NCBI GenBank assembly: GCA_016550415.1
Contig: JABXGU010000565.1
Span: 1-8,658 of the forward strand
Source of the DNA: an archaeon
GTDB lineage: Archaea > Asgardarchaeota > Hermodarchaeia > Hermodarchaeales > Hermodarchaeaceae
DNA length: 8,658 bases
Reading direction: 5' to 3'
The stretch's first letter is position 1, and the number at the start of each line of letters is the position of its first letter. The position numbers and the translations under genes are program-made. Shown piece by piece: positions 1 through 5,772 of this stretch. The notes beneath the pieces were generated by a model. It was given only the letters and a program-made list of their open reading frames with translations. It was not told where the DNA came from and searched no databases.

Positions 1-1
1 A

Positions 2-913
2 ACACATGACTTGAATCTCGTTACACGCGATGAACTAACTCATCTCTTAAACAATATACAGACTGCGTACGAGAAAACTAGTAAGGTAAATTCTGTTTCC
101 CAGTTTTCTCGAGTTACTAGGGGAACAATTCAGGCGGGATGCCAGCTCTTTGGCGATAACGCCCTAATTCTCCTAACTCGTTCACCTCATGAAATGGATG
201 ATATTAGCCTACCAGTTGGAAAACGAATTTCAGAAGCAGTTGAGAAGATTGTTAAACGGAGTATTATTGTAGATACCCACAATTGTATCGGAGAATTAAA
301 GGAATCTGTCTATGAGGACTCAGAGCTAATCCCAGATATGATTGAGGCCGCAGTAAAAGCAACCAAGCAAGCTCTACAAACAAAGCGTGGTCAACCACGT
401 TTAGGTGTAGCAAGTAGTTTAATGCAAGAATTCTCTGAATTACAGGGAATGGGCCCAGAAGGAATAACGGCGGCAGTTATCGAAGTCATGGGACAGAAGA
501 TGGCTTATGTCATAATTGACGGAAATAACATGGTTATAGGTCTACGCGAGAAATTACACCAAGAATTAGTTTCCCATCATGTTGATGCAGCGGAAATCCT
601 AACCACTGACACCCATCAAGTTACAGCAATCTCAACCAAAGGTGAGGGCTATAGCCCAATTGGACTTGACATACCTCACGCATCAATAATCCAAGCTGTC
701 AAAGAGCTTGTAGAGGAGGCAAAATCCCGACTTGAACCAGTCCAAGTTGATGTTCACATTGGTGAAACTGAACCTTTGCATGTTATGGGCGAAGGAACAG
801 TAGAAACCCTTGCTAAACTAGTTCCTTTATCTGCAAAGGTTGCCAAACGTGTCGGAATTGCAGTATTCTGTGGGGCCTTCTTATTATCACTACCACTCCT
901 TGCTCTCATCTAG
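2..913 (+). CDS. DUF2070-like archaeal membrane protein, C-terminal part (5' truncated by window)
   Basis: The reading frame is open to the window's left edge. A TTG at 11 could be read as a start, but the codons before it are open (Thr-His-Asp), no ribosome binding site is visible, and the family is roughly twice as long, so I treat the gene as partial. The roughly 300 visible residues look like the large soluble C-terminal domain of the archaeal DUF2070 family. Family-like segments, in order, are VDTHNCIG, DGNNMVIGLRE, TTDTHQV and GYSPIG. A single hydrophobic helix of about 20 residues lies at the extreme C-terminus (VGIAVFCGAFLLSLPLLALI). The multi-helix N-terminal membrane half would lie upstream of the window. 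The function is unknown. The repeated Asp/His/Asn motifs suggest a metal or ligand site, which is inference. The gene precedes porG on the same strand with a 75-base gap, so co-transcription is possible but not shown. Family recognition is from memory of motifs. Confidence 0.75.
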   Translation, partial: THDLNLVTRDELTHLLNNIQTAYEKTSKVNSVSQFSRVTRGTIQAGCQLFGDNALILLTRSPHEMDDISLPVGKRISEAVEKIVKRSIIVDTHNCIGELKESVYEDSELIPDMIEAAVKATKQALQTKRGQPRLGVASSLMQEFSELQGMGPEGITAAVIEVMGQKMAYVIIDGNNMVIGLREKLHQELVSHHVDAAEILTTDTHQVTAISTKGEGYSPIGLDIPHASIIQAVKELVEEAKSRLEPVQVDVHIGETEPLHVMGEGTVETLAKLVPLSAKVAKRVGIAVFCGAFLLSLPLLALI

Positions 914-934
914 ATAACATACACCTTCGCAATC

Positions 935-942
935 CTTTTTAG
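935..942 (+). promoter_or_regulatory. Possible TATA-like element upstream of porG
   Basis: A T-rich octamer, CTTTTTAG, lies about 47 bases before the porG start. An archaeal TATA box there would place transcription start near 965 and leave a leader of about 20-25 bases containing the ribosome binding site. The same T-run could instead serve as a U-rich terminator for the DUF2070-like gene. The match is weak. Confidence 0.25.
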
Positions 943-988
943 CACATTACACTGGTCAGTATCTTTATCGAACGTGGGCGGTTATCTA

Positions 989-1561
989 ATGAATCTTTTC
1001 GAAGTACGTTTCCATGGACGTGGTGGACAGGGAGCTGTCACAGGAGCCAAAATCCTTGGTGAATCCACAAGGATGGAAAAAAAGCACTTCCAAGCTTTTG
1101 CCCATTATGGTGCTGAAAGACGTGGAGCACCCGTAATGGCTTTTACTCGTATAGCTGATGAGCCTATTAGAATACACAGTTACATCTACGAACCTGAGGC
1201 AATAGTCGTCCTCGATGAAACACTCCTAAATATCCCTACTGTCCAAGAAGGAATTAACGAAAATACATTCGTTATCATCAATACACCCAGAGCACCAGAA
1301 GACACCAAATTAAAAGTCAAAGCTAAGGTTTCTACCGTTGATGCCACAAAAATTGCACTCGAATTCGGAATATTAGTAGCAGGAATAGCAGTTGTTAACA
1401 CTATAATGCTAGGTGCTGTGGCTCGTGCAACCAATATTGTATCTATTGAAAGTGTGAAAGAAGCAATTCAAAAAGGGCTAAGAGAGCTACCTGAAAAAAT
1501 AATTAAAATCAATGTGGACGCCGCCCAACGCGCATACAATGAACTCAAAATAGGGAAATGA
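989..1561 (+). CDS. porG: Pyruvate:ferredoxin oxidoreductase, gamma subunit
   Basis: The 190-residue protein is the gamma subunit of the four-subunit 2-oxoacid:ferredoxin oxidoreductase, which interconverts pyruvate + CoA with acetyl-CoA + CO2 and passes electrons to ferredoxin in the cytoplasm. The N-terminal signature FHGRGGQGAVTGAKILGE (residues 8-25) and HYGAERRGAPVMAFTRIA just after it are diagnostic of the family. A second conserved stretch, VNTIMLGAVARAT, follows in the C-terminal half. The length is normal. I prefer the ATG at 989 over the in-frame GTG at 974, because the protein then begins directly before the conserved RFHGRGGQG block and the GGCGGT at 977-982 sits at ribosome-binding distance. 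The stop overlaps the ATG at 1558 (ATGA), so porG and porD are translationally linked. Its full set of partners follows downstream. Confidence 0.93.
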   Translation: MNLFEVRFHGRGGQGAVTGAKILGESTRMEKKHFQAFAHYGAERRGAPVMAFTRIADEPIRIHSYIYEPEAIVVLDETLLNIPTVQEGINENTFVIINTPRAPEDTKLKVKAKVSTVDATKIALEFGILVAGIAVVNTIMLGAVARATNIVSIESVKEAIQKGLRELPEKIIKINVDAAQRAYNELKIGK

Positions 1562-1563
1562 TA

Positions 1564-1866
1564 ATGACACCACTTAAACGAGAACCTCCAAGCAAACGCA
1601 TTACGTGTATTACATATCCAGAACCTGGGGCAATGGGTCGCACAGGAGACTGGCGAATCTTTCGTCCAATTGTGGACAATAAGAAATGTACTGGCTGTCA
1701 ATTCTGCTGGCTATACTGCCCTGATGCTGCCATTACAATGGATGAGAATAACAAACCAGTCATCAACCTAGAATACTTCAAAGGATGTATGATTTGTGAA
1801 GAAAATTGCCCAGCCAACGCGATTAAACGTATGCGCGAAACAGAAGCGGAGGCACAAGAGAAGTAA
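1564..1866 (+). CDS. porD: Pyruvate:ferredoxin oxidoreductase, delta (ferredoxin-like) subunit with an altered cluster motif
   Basis: This is the small iron-sulfur subunit that carries electrons from the catalytic subunits to ferredoxin. It is 100 residues from the ATG at 1564. An ATG at 1558 overlaps the porG stop and would add two residues, but the GGGA at 1553-1556 is better spaced for 1564. The N-terminal extension with TGDWRIFRPIVDNKKC is typical of PorD. The first [4Fe-4S] motif is complete: C42, C45, C48, C52-Pro. The second should be CxxCxxCxxxCP but reads Y71-F72-K-G-C75-M-I-C78-E-E-N-C82-P, so phenylalanine (codon TTC at 1777-1779) replaces the first cysteine. Family members such as Pyrococcus PorD have YCKGCGIC here. 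If the residue is real, cluster II has only three cysteine ligands (C75, C78, C52). The acidic C-terminal tail (RETEAEAQEK) is short. Confidence 0.93.
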   Translation: MTPLKREPPSKRITCITYPEPGAMGRTGDWRIFRPIVDNKKCTGCQFCWLYCPDAAITMDENNKPVINLEYFKGCMICEENCPANAIKRMRETEAEAQEK

Positions 1867-1872
1867 TAATCT

Positions 1873-1878
1873 GAGGGA
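1873..1878 (+). promoter_or_regulatory. Ribosome binding site deciding the TTG start of porA
   Basis: GAGGGA lies six bases before the TTG at 1885. It supports TTG as the true initiation codon of porA, because no nearby in-frame ATG exists and the residues that follow (PKTISVTGNHA) begin the conserved family N-terminus. Confidence 0.7.
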
Positions 1879-1884
1879 ATCACT

Positions 1885-3063
1885 TTGCCAAAAACCATTT
1901 CTGTAACAGGAAATCACGCAGCAGCCTGGGCAGCACGCACAGCTGAACCTGCTGTCATTGCTGCTTATCCAATTACTCCCCAAACAACTATTGTGGAAAA
2001 AATTGCAGATTTTGTAGAAAGTGGCCAACTTAAGTCTGAATATGTTCGTGTAGAATCTGAACACAGTGCAATGGCTGCCTGTATTGGCGCCTCAGCGCTG
2101 GGTCTCCGCACTTTCACTGCCACCTCCTCACACGGACTCGCACTAATGCATGAAATGCTCCATTGGGCCAGCCGAGCCCGACTCCCCATCGTGATGCCCG
2201 TAGTAAACCGTGCTATGGGTCCCCCATGGAATATTTGGTCAGACCATACAGATTCGATGGCTCAAAGAGATACAGGGTGGATTCAGTTCTACGCCGCTAA
2301 CAACCAAGAAGTCTATGATACTGTATTAATGCTATTCCGACTCAGCGAAGACCCAAGCATCCTAATTCCCAGCATGGTAGCCATGGACGCATTTATTCTA
2401 AGTCACACCTTCATGTCAATAGAAGCATATGAGCATGATGAGATTACCGATTTCCTTCCATCATATAAAGCAGGACATTGGAAGTTGGATACAAAGGATC
2501 CTATGGCAACCGGTAACATTGCTGGTCCTGAATATTACTATGAACTAAGCTATGCCATCCATGAAGGATTTGAAGCAGCACGAAAACTCATCCCAAAGGT
2601 TGAACGCGACTTCGAAAAACACTTTGGTCGAAGCTATGGAGGATTCATAGATACATACCAATGTGATGATGCTGAAGTAATACTCATCGCCATGGGAACA
2701 ATGGGCGAAGAAGCACGACTTGCCATAGAAGAACTTCGAAAAGAAGGAGTAAAGGCAGGATCTGCCCGACTCCGCGTTTTCAGACCCTTTCCAGCAGAGC
2801 AAATCCAGACACTCGCATCTAAAACCAAAGCATTTGTCGTTATCGACCGCAGTCTATCCTATGGACACCTAGGTGCCGCTGCCACCGAAATCCGCTCTGC
2901 CCTATATCGAAGCGGACAAAAAACACCAGTCCTAGGCTACATTGCCGGACTCGGTGGACGAGATGTCCGCTACACCGATATGATGAAAATAATTCAAACC
3001 GGCTTCGAAGCCGTAGACAAAGGCATCACACCACCAGATACCTTCTACGGACTAAAAAGGTGA
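1885..3063 (+). CDS. porA: Pyruvate:ferredoxin oxidoreductase, alpha subunit
   Basis: This 392-residue protein is the alpha subunit, which builds the active site with PorB and shapes the pyruvate and thiamine-diphosphate pockets. Visible hallmarks are YPITPQT (residues 28-34), RVESEHSAMAA with E57 in the position of the glutamate that activates the cofactor, TFTATSSHGLALMHEM (76-91), and NRAMGPPWNIWSDHTDSM, where R109 corresponds to the substrate-carboxylate arginine region of pyruvate enzymes. GPEYYYEL and a C-terminal transketolase-C-like domain with FRPFPAEQ and IDRSLSYG follow. The sequence is closer to pyruvate oxidoreductases than to the indolepyruvate or 2-oxoglutarate types, judging by eye. 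The start is TTG with a good GAGGGA. The last codons overlap the region of the porB start (GTGA at 3060). Toward its 3' end the gene becomes visibly C/A-rich on the coding strand (hand count for 2701-3060: C 101, G 79), leading into the composition switch in porB. Confidence 0.95.
   Translation: MPKTISVTGNHAAAWAARTAEPAVIAAYPITPQTTIVEKIADFVESGQLKSEYVRVESEHSAMAACIGASALGLRTFTATSSHGLALMHEMLHWASRARLPIVMPVVNRAMGPPWNIWSDHTDSMAQRDTGWIQFYAANNQEVYDTVLMLFRLSEDPSILIPSMVAMDAFILSHTFMSIEAYEHDEITDFLPSYKAGHWKLDTKDPMATGNIAGPEYYYELSYAIHEGFEAARKLIPKVERDFEKHFGRSYGGFIDTYQCDDAEVILIAMGTMGEEARLAIEELRKEGVKAGSARLRVFRPFPAEQIQTLASKTKAFVVIDRSLSYGHLGAAATEIRSALYRSGQKTPVLGYIAGLGGRDVRYTDMMKIIQTGFEAVDKGITPPDTFYGLKR
3058..3063 (+). 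promoter_or_regulatory. Ribosome binding site for porB inside the end of porA
   Basis: AGGTGA spans the porA stop codon and lies five bases before ATG 3069. It favours ATG 3069 over the overlapping GTG at 3060 as the porB start, and it implies that translation of the two genes is coupled. Confidence 0.65.
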
Positions 3064-3068
3064 AAAAA

Positions 3069-3974
3069 ATGGTAGCAATAAAAGACATGCCCAGAAAAGA
3101 ATACATAGAATTAGGACACGCAGCCTGTGCAGGATGCGGCGCAACAATCGCCATCCGACACGCCCTAAAAGCCCTCGGCGAAAACACAATCCTAACCGTC
3201 CCAGCCTGCTGCATGTCCGTCATACAAGGACTCTACCCCAAAAATGCAATACACCTCCCCGTCCTTAACACCGCCTTCATGACCACAGGAGCAGCCGCAT
3301 CAGGTATCGCAGCTGGACTCAAATACCTCGGAAAAGACAAAGACATCACACTTCTAGCTTGGGCAGGCGACGGCGGCACATACGACATCGGAATCCAAGC
3401 CCTTAGCGGTTCAGCTGAACGAGAAACTAATTATATATACACTTGTTATAATAATGAAGCATATGGCAATACTGGCATGCAACGTTCTGGTGCTACTCCT
3501 TATGGTTCTTATTCTACTACGACGCCGACGGGTAAGTTGCAGCATAGGAAGCCATTTGCGCGTATTATGGCTGAGCATGGGATTCCTTATGTGGCGTGTA
3601 TTTCTGCTGCGTATCCGCGTTTGATTTTTGATACGTTTAAGAAGGCGAAGGATATTGTTGGTACTCGTTTTGTTGAGATTCATATTCCTTGTCCGACTGG
3701 GTGGCGTTATCCTACTTGGAATTCTGTGAAGATGGGTAAGTTGGCTGTGGAGACTGGTGTTTGGATTATGTGGGAGAAGGAGGGTGATGAGAGTCGGTTT
3801 TTGGGTAGGAGTCGGTTAATTGCTGAGGGTAAGGTTGAGCGTAAGCCTTTGATGGAGTATTTGGAGCCACAGGGTCGTTTCAGGACTTTAGTGAAGGATT
3901 CTAAGCGTATGGCAGAGTTCGAGCGGGGAATTGAAAGGGAGTGGGATATTTTGAAGAAGAGGATTTCCTGCTAG
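3069..3974 (+). CDS. porB: Pyruvate:ferredoxin oxidoreductase, beta (thiamine diphosphate-binding) subunit
   Basis: The 301-residue beta subunit binds thiamine diphosphate and one [4Fe-4S] cluster. Likely cluster cysteines are C20 and C23 (CAGCG), C48 (in PACCM) and C208 (HIPCPTGW). Their early spacing matches the cysteines of domain VI in Desulfovibrio pyruvate:ferredoxin oxidoreductase. The cofactor motif runs from GDGGTYDIG (residue 100 on) to NNEAYGNTG (128-136) and is intact. The length is normal for archaeal PorB. The start at ATG 3069 is chosen for the AGGTGA five bases upstream; GTG 3060 would add three residues. The gene is a compositional chimera. Up to about 3420 lysine is AAA in 7 of 7 cases and tyrosine is TAC in 4 of 4. 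Beyond that point lysine is AAG in 14 of 14 and tyrosine TAT in 9 of 10, and leucine shifts from CTA/CTC to TTG. The switch falls between the two halves of the cofactor motif without disturbing the protein. Confidence 0.95.
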   Translation: MVAIKDMPRKEYIELGHAACAGCGATIAIRHALKALGENTILTVPACCMSVIQGLYPKNAIHLPVLNTAFMTTGAAASGIAAGLKYLGKDKDITLLAWAGDGGTYDIGIQALSGSAERETNYIYTCYNNEAYGNTGMQRSGATPYGSYSTTTPTGKLQHRKPFARIMAEHGIPYVACISAAYPRLIFDTFKKAKDIVGTRFVEIHIPCPTGWRYPTWNSVKMGKLAVETGVWIMWEKEGDESRFLGRSRLIAEGKVERKPLMEYLEPQGRFRTLVKDSKRMAEFERGIEREWDILKKRISC

Positions 3975-4043
3975 TCGCGAAATAGTGAAATGGCTGGAAG
4001 GGACTAGTCTGGTTGGACTCTTCTTTAGCTATTGATAGTTAGT

Positions 4044-4048
4044 GGTGG
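4044..4048 (+). promoter_or_regulatory. Ribosome binding site deciding the GTG start at 4054
   Basis: GGTGG lies five bases before the GTG at 4054. Earlier in-frame GTGs at 4042 and 4045 overlap this site and have no ribosome binding site of their own, so 4054 is the preferred start. Confidence 0.5.
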
Positions 4049-4053
4049 AAATT

Positions 4054-4416
4054 GTGAAGCTTGAGTTTGTTGAAGAGATGGTTTCTGTTGGTGGAATCCA
4101 TGTTGCTGTGGCTGTTTGTAAATTGGCTAATGGGTCGCTTATTTTTGTTAGTGATGGTGATCATCGTGTTGGTACGATTGGTTTTGGTGTTCCTACGCCA
4201 TTTGGGGATTTGTCTCAGACAGCGACTTCTTGTTTGGTTGGGACTCGGTTTCAGGCGGCTGTTCGTGCTATTGCTGAAATTGCCGCGGATAAGTTGGGTG
4301 GAATTGCTGTTGTGAATTTGTTTCTTTCAAGGGATAATGAGGCTTTTTTGTCGTCGGTATTGGCTGCTGTTCGTCAGGTTATTCTAAAAATAGGTGAGCA
4401 GTCTGCTTACGAATAG
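4054..4416 (+). CDS. Small protein resembling proteasome assembly chaperone PAC3
   Basis: This is a 120-residue soluble protein without signal peptide or membrane segment. By eye its order of elements follows eukaryotic PAC3 (PSMG3), which pairs with PAC4 to help assemble the 20S proteasome alpha ring. It has two N-terminal beta strands (MVSVGGIHVAVAVCKLANG, then SLIFVSD), a turn DHRVGTIGFGVP similar to PAC3's GKMGTLVSLEP, a SCLVGTRFQAAVRAIAEIAADKLGG helix region like PAC3's LLGQ...LIHVFAKNLVAF, a strand AVVNLFLSR, and a last helix ending LAAVRQVI, similar to PAC3's LKALREVI. This is remembered similarity, not a database result, and PAC4-type or another small dimeric fold remains possible. 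It lies 79 bases behind porB on the same strand and shares the G/T-rich codon style of the 3' half of porB (leucine mostly TTG). No proteasome gene is in the window. Confidence 0.5.
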   Translation: MKLEFVEEMVSVGGIHVAVAVCKLANGSLIFVSDGDHRVGTIGFGVPTPFGDLSQTATSCLVGTRFQAAVRAIAEIAADKLGGIAVVNLFLSRDNEAFLSSVLAAVRQVILKIGEQSAYE

Positions 4417-4422
4417 TTAGAA

Positions 4423-4443
4423 TAATGTTTATTAAAAACATTA
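4423..4443. other. A/T-rich perfect hairpin between the PAC3-like gene and the HD gene
   Basis: TAATGTTT and AAACATTA form an eight-pair stem around a five-base loop (ATTAA), seven bases after the PAC3-like stop codon. No T-run follows on the + strand, so it is not a classic terminator. Its right arm overlaps the possible TATA element of the HD gene. In so A/T-rich a stretch such a hairpin could arise by chance. Confidence 0.3.
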
Positions 4444-4449
4444 AAATTT
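4441..4449 (+). promoter_or_regulatory. Possible TATA-like element for the HD phosphohydrolase gene
   Basis: TTAAAATTT lies about 48 bases before ATG 4497. This would give transcription start near 4470 and a leader of about 25 bases containing the GGAGGT. The surrounding sequence is A/T-rich, so the assignment is weak. Confidence 0.3.
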
Positions 4450-4483
4450 GATGTTACTAGTGAAAAAACAGTAAAATCTTATT

Positions 4484-4489
4484 GGAGGT
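4484..4489 (+). promoter_or_regulatory. Strong ribosome binding site for the HD phosphohydrolase gene
   Basis: GGAGGT lies seven bases before ATG 4497. It rules out the in-frame TTG at 4482, which is partly inside the site. Confidence 0.75.
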
Positions 4490-4496
4490 TGCTTTA

Positions 4497-5759
4497 ATGG
4501 TCTCTAAACCGTGGGGTTTTATTAAGGACCCGATTTATGGATATGTTGCAGTTACCCACCTTGAAAAGGATATTATTGATACGAAGGTGGTTCAGCGGCT
4601 ACGACGCTTGAAGCAGTTAGCTGGCGCTGAGTTTGTATATCCAGGAGCGAATCATACTCGTTTTGAGCATAGTGTGGGCACTATGCACTTGGCTGGAATG
4701 CTGGGGGAGAAGATATCTGCTCAGGAGGAGGAGATACAAGCTTATCGTATTGCCGCACTCCTCCACGATGTGGGTCATGGACCGTTCAGCCATATTTTTG
4801 AGCATTTACTGGCAAAGCAGAATAGGACACATGAAGATATTACTACTTGGCTGATACAAAAAACAGAGATAGCTGACAAATTAAGCAAAGCAGGTATTGA
4901 TCCAAACGAGATGGGACTTCTAGCTGTTGGTAAACTCCAGAATAAGGGTAAACCATATTTGAATCAGATAATTCGAAGTACCATTGACGTTGACAAGATG
5001 GACTTTATAGTCCGTGATTCCTTCCATACAGGTGCTGAGTATGGTGGAGTTGATATTTTCCGCCTGATTTACACAATTGAACCATTTCAAGGAAATTTGG
5101 CGGTGAATACCACAGCACTTTCTACCCTAGAAGCATTTCTGATTGCACGAGTTCTAAGTTTTCGAAGTATCTATTATCATCGTGTATGTCGTGCTGTGCA
5201 AATGATGCTTGCAGATGCACTGGAGCTTGCTGATGAGGAGTTGGGTCTATCCACATTCAAGACACCTGATGAGTACATCGATAAGGATGATTTTGTTACA
5301 TGGACACTTCTGAAGAGGTGTAAGGCATCAAAATCTATAATTGATCAACTTGAAAGGCGAGAACTACTGAAATGTGCTTATACGGTGGAGTCGATTGTTC
5401 AGGAGCACCCTACAGTGGATCTCTTTTCAAAAGATTCTGTTCGCAAGGAGATTGAAAAGGAGATTGCCACAAGAGCCAAGGTTGGATTGGATCAAGTACG
5501 AATTGATTCTCCGCTCCTACCATCAGTACCCTATCGACATGCAGCTCAGTTAGATCCAATGGAGATCCCAGGATTTGCCTATTATGGGAGAAAGAAAGTC
5601 GCTGTGAAAATCGGTGAAATGTCTAGGGTAATTTCAGCCCTTAAGGGGTACCTCGATATTGTTCGTGTATTCACCAAAGCTTCACTCCGTAAGCGTGTCG
5701 GCAAAGCTGCCCATGAAGTTCTTGGTGGAATTCCCTATGTTGCAGGTATTTCAATGTGA
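4497..5759 (+). CDS. HD-domain phosphohydrolase, SAMHD1/dNTPase-like (COG1078 type)
   Basis: This 420-residue cytoplasmic protein belongs to the HD superfamily group that includes SAMHD1 and bacterial dGTPase-like enzymes. It opens with KPWGFIKDPIYGYV and VVQRLRRLKQLAGAEFVYPG, the usual start of the family. The metal site is complete: H58 (TRFEHSVGT), H90-D91 (ALLHDVGHGPFSH) and D166 in IDVDKMDF, followed by VRDSFHTG, which parallels the IDVDKWDY...ARDCHHLG segment of SAMHD1. Family enzymes cleave dNTPs or other nucleoside phosphates; the substrate here cannot be told. No allosteric SAM domain or other fused domain is present. The remaining C-terminal region (from about residue 240) is mostly helical, with a basic patch (SLRKRVGKAAHE) near the end. 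The gene is separated from the PAC3-like gene by 80 bases with a possible promoter of its own, and it ends 13 bases from the convergent beta-CASP gene. Confidence 0.9.
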   Translation: MVSKPWGFIKDPIYGYVAVTHLEKDIIDTKVVQRLRRLKQLAGAEFVYPGANHTRFEHSVGTMHLAGMLGEKISAQEEEIQAYRIAALLHDVGHGPFSHIFEHLLAKQNRTHEDITTWLIQKTEIADKLSKAGIDPNEMGLLAVGKLQNKGKPYLNQIIRSTIDVDKMDFIVRDSFHTGAEYGGVDIFRLIYTIEPFQGNLAVNTTALSTLEAFLIARVLSFRSIYYHRVCRAVQMMLADALELADEELGLSTFKTPDEYIDKDDFVTWTLLKRCKASKSIIDQLERRELLKCAYTVESIVQEHPTVDLFSKDSVRKEIEKEIATRAKVGLDQVRIDSPLLPSVPYRHAAQLDPMEIPGFAYYGRKKVAVKIGEMSRVISALKGYLDIVRVFTKASLRKRVGKAAHEVLGGIPYVAGISM

Positions 5760-5772
5760 AACTGGCTCATAA

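Larger units (their letters stand above)
2701..4420. other. Local strand-composition switch centred near 3420
   Basis: On the + strand, C exceeds G before about 3420 and G exceeds C after it. Hand counts of C:G are 101:79 in 2701-3060, 103:63 in 3121-3420, 53:74 in 3421-3720 and 20:93 in 3721-3960. The G/T bias continues through the PAC3-like gene (for example 8:19 in 4081-4140) and fades in the HD gene (9:13 in 5041-5100). A also gives way to T at synonymous sites (TAC to TAT, ATA/ATC to ATT, GAC to GAT). The switch occurs inside porB without a change of strand, frame or gene. No repeat, tRNA or mobile-element remnant marks the junction. The cause cannot be read from the sequence; possibilities are listed in the findings. 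Confidence 0.85.

Noticed and set aside
974..988. GTG at 974 as the porG start.
   Set aside because: It would place the GGCGGT inside the coding sequence, and the family N-terminus fits ATG 989.
914..988. tRNA or attachment site between the DUF2070-like gene and porG.
   Set aside because: No tRNA-like arms or direct repeats; only a T-run and a ribosome site are visible.
3060..3063. GTG at 3060 overlapping the porA stop as the porB start.
   Set aside because: The AGGTGA ribosome site would overlap this codon itself; ATG 3069 has correct spacing.
3411..3683. Arg/Ser-rich open frame on the - strand opposite porB.
   Set aside because: It is the complement of a clearly conserved gene, has low-complexity content typical of a shadow frame, and has no ribosome site.
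4001..4010. Palindrome GACTAGTC between porB and the PAC3-like gene as an operator.
   Set aside because: Eight bases with no second copy nearby; expected by chance.
2701..4420. Confident call of a replication origin at the skew switch.
   Set aside because: No orc1/cdc6 gene, no recognisable origin boxes and no repeats are visible, and an origin inside a metabolic gene would be unusual. Kept only as a hypothesis.
4423..4443. Hairpin after the PAC3-like gene as an intrinsic terminator.
   Set aside because: The stem is A/T-rich and is followed by A-rich rather than T-rich sequence.
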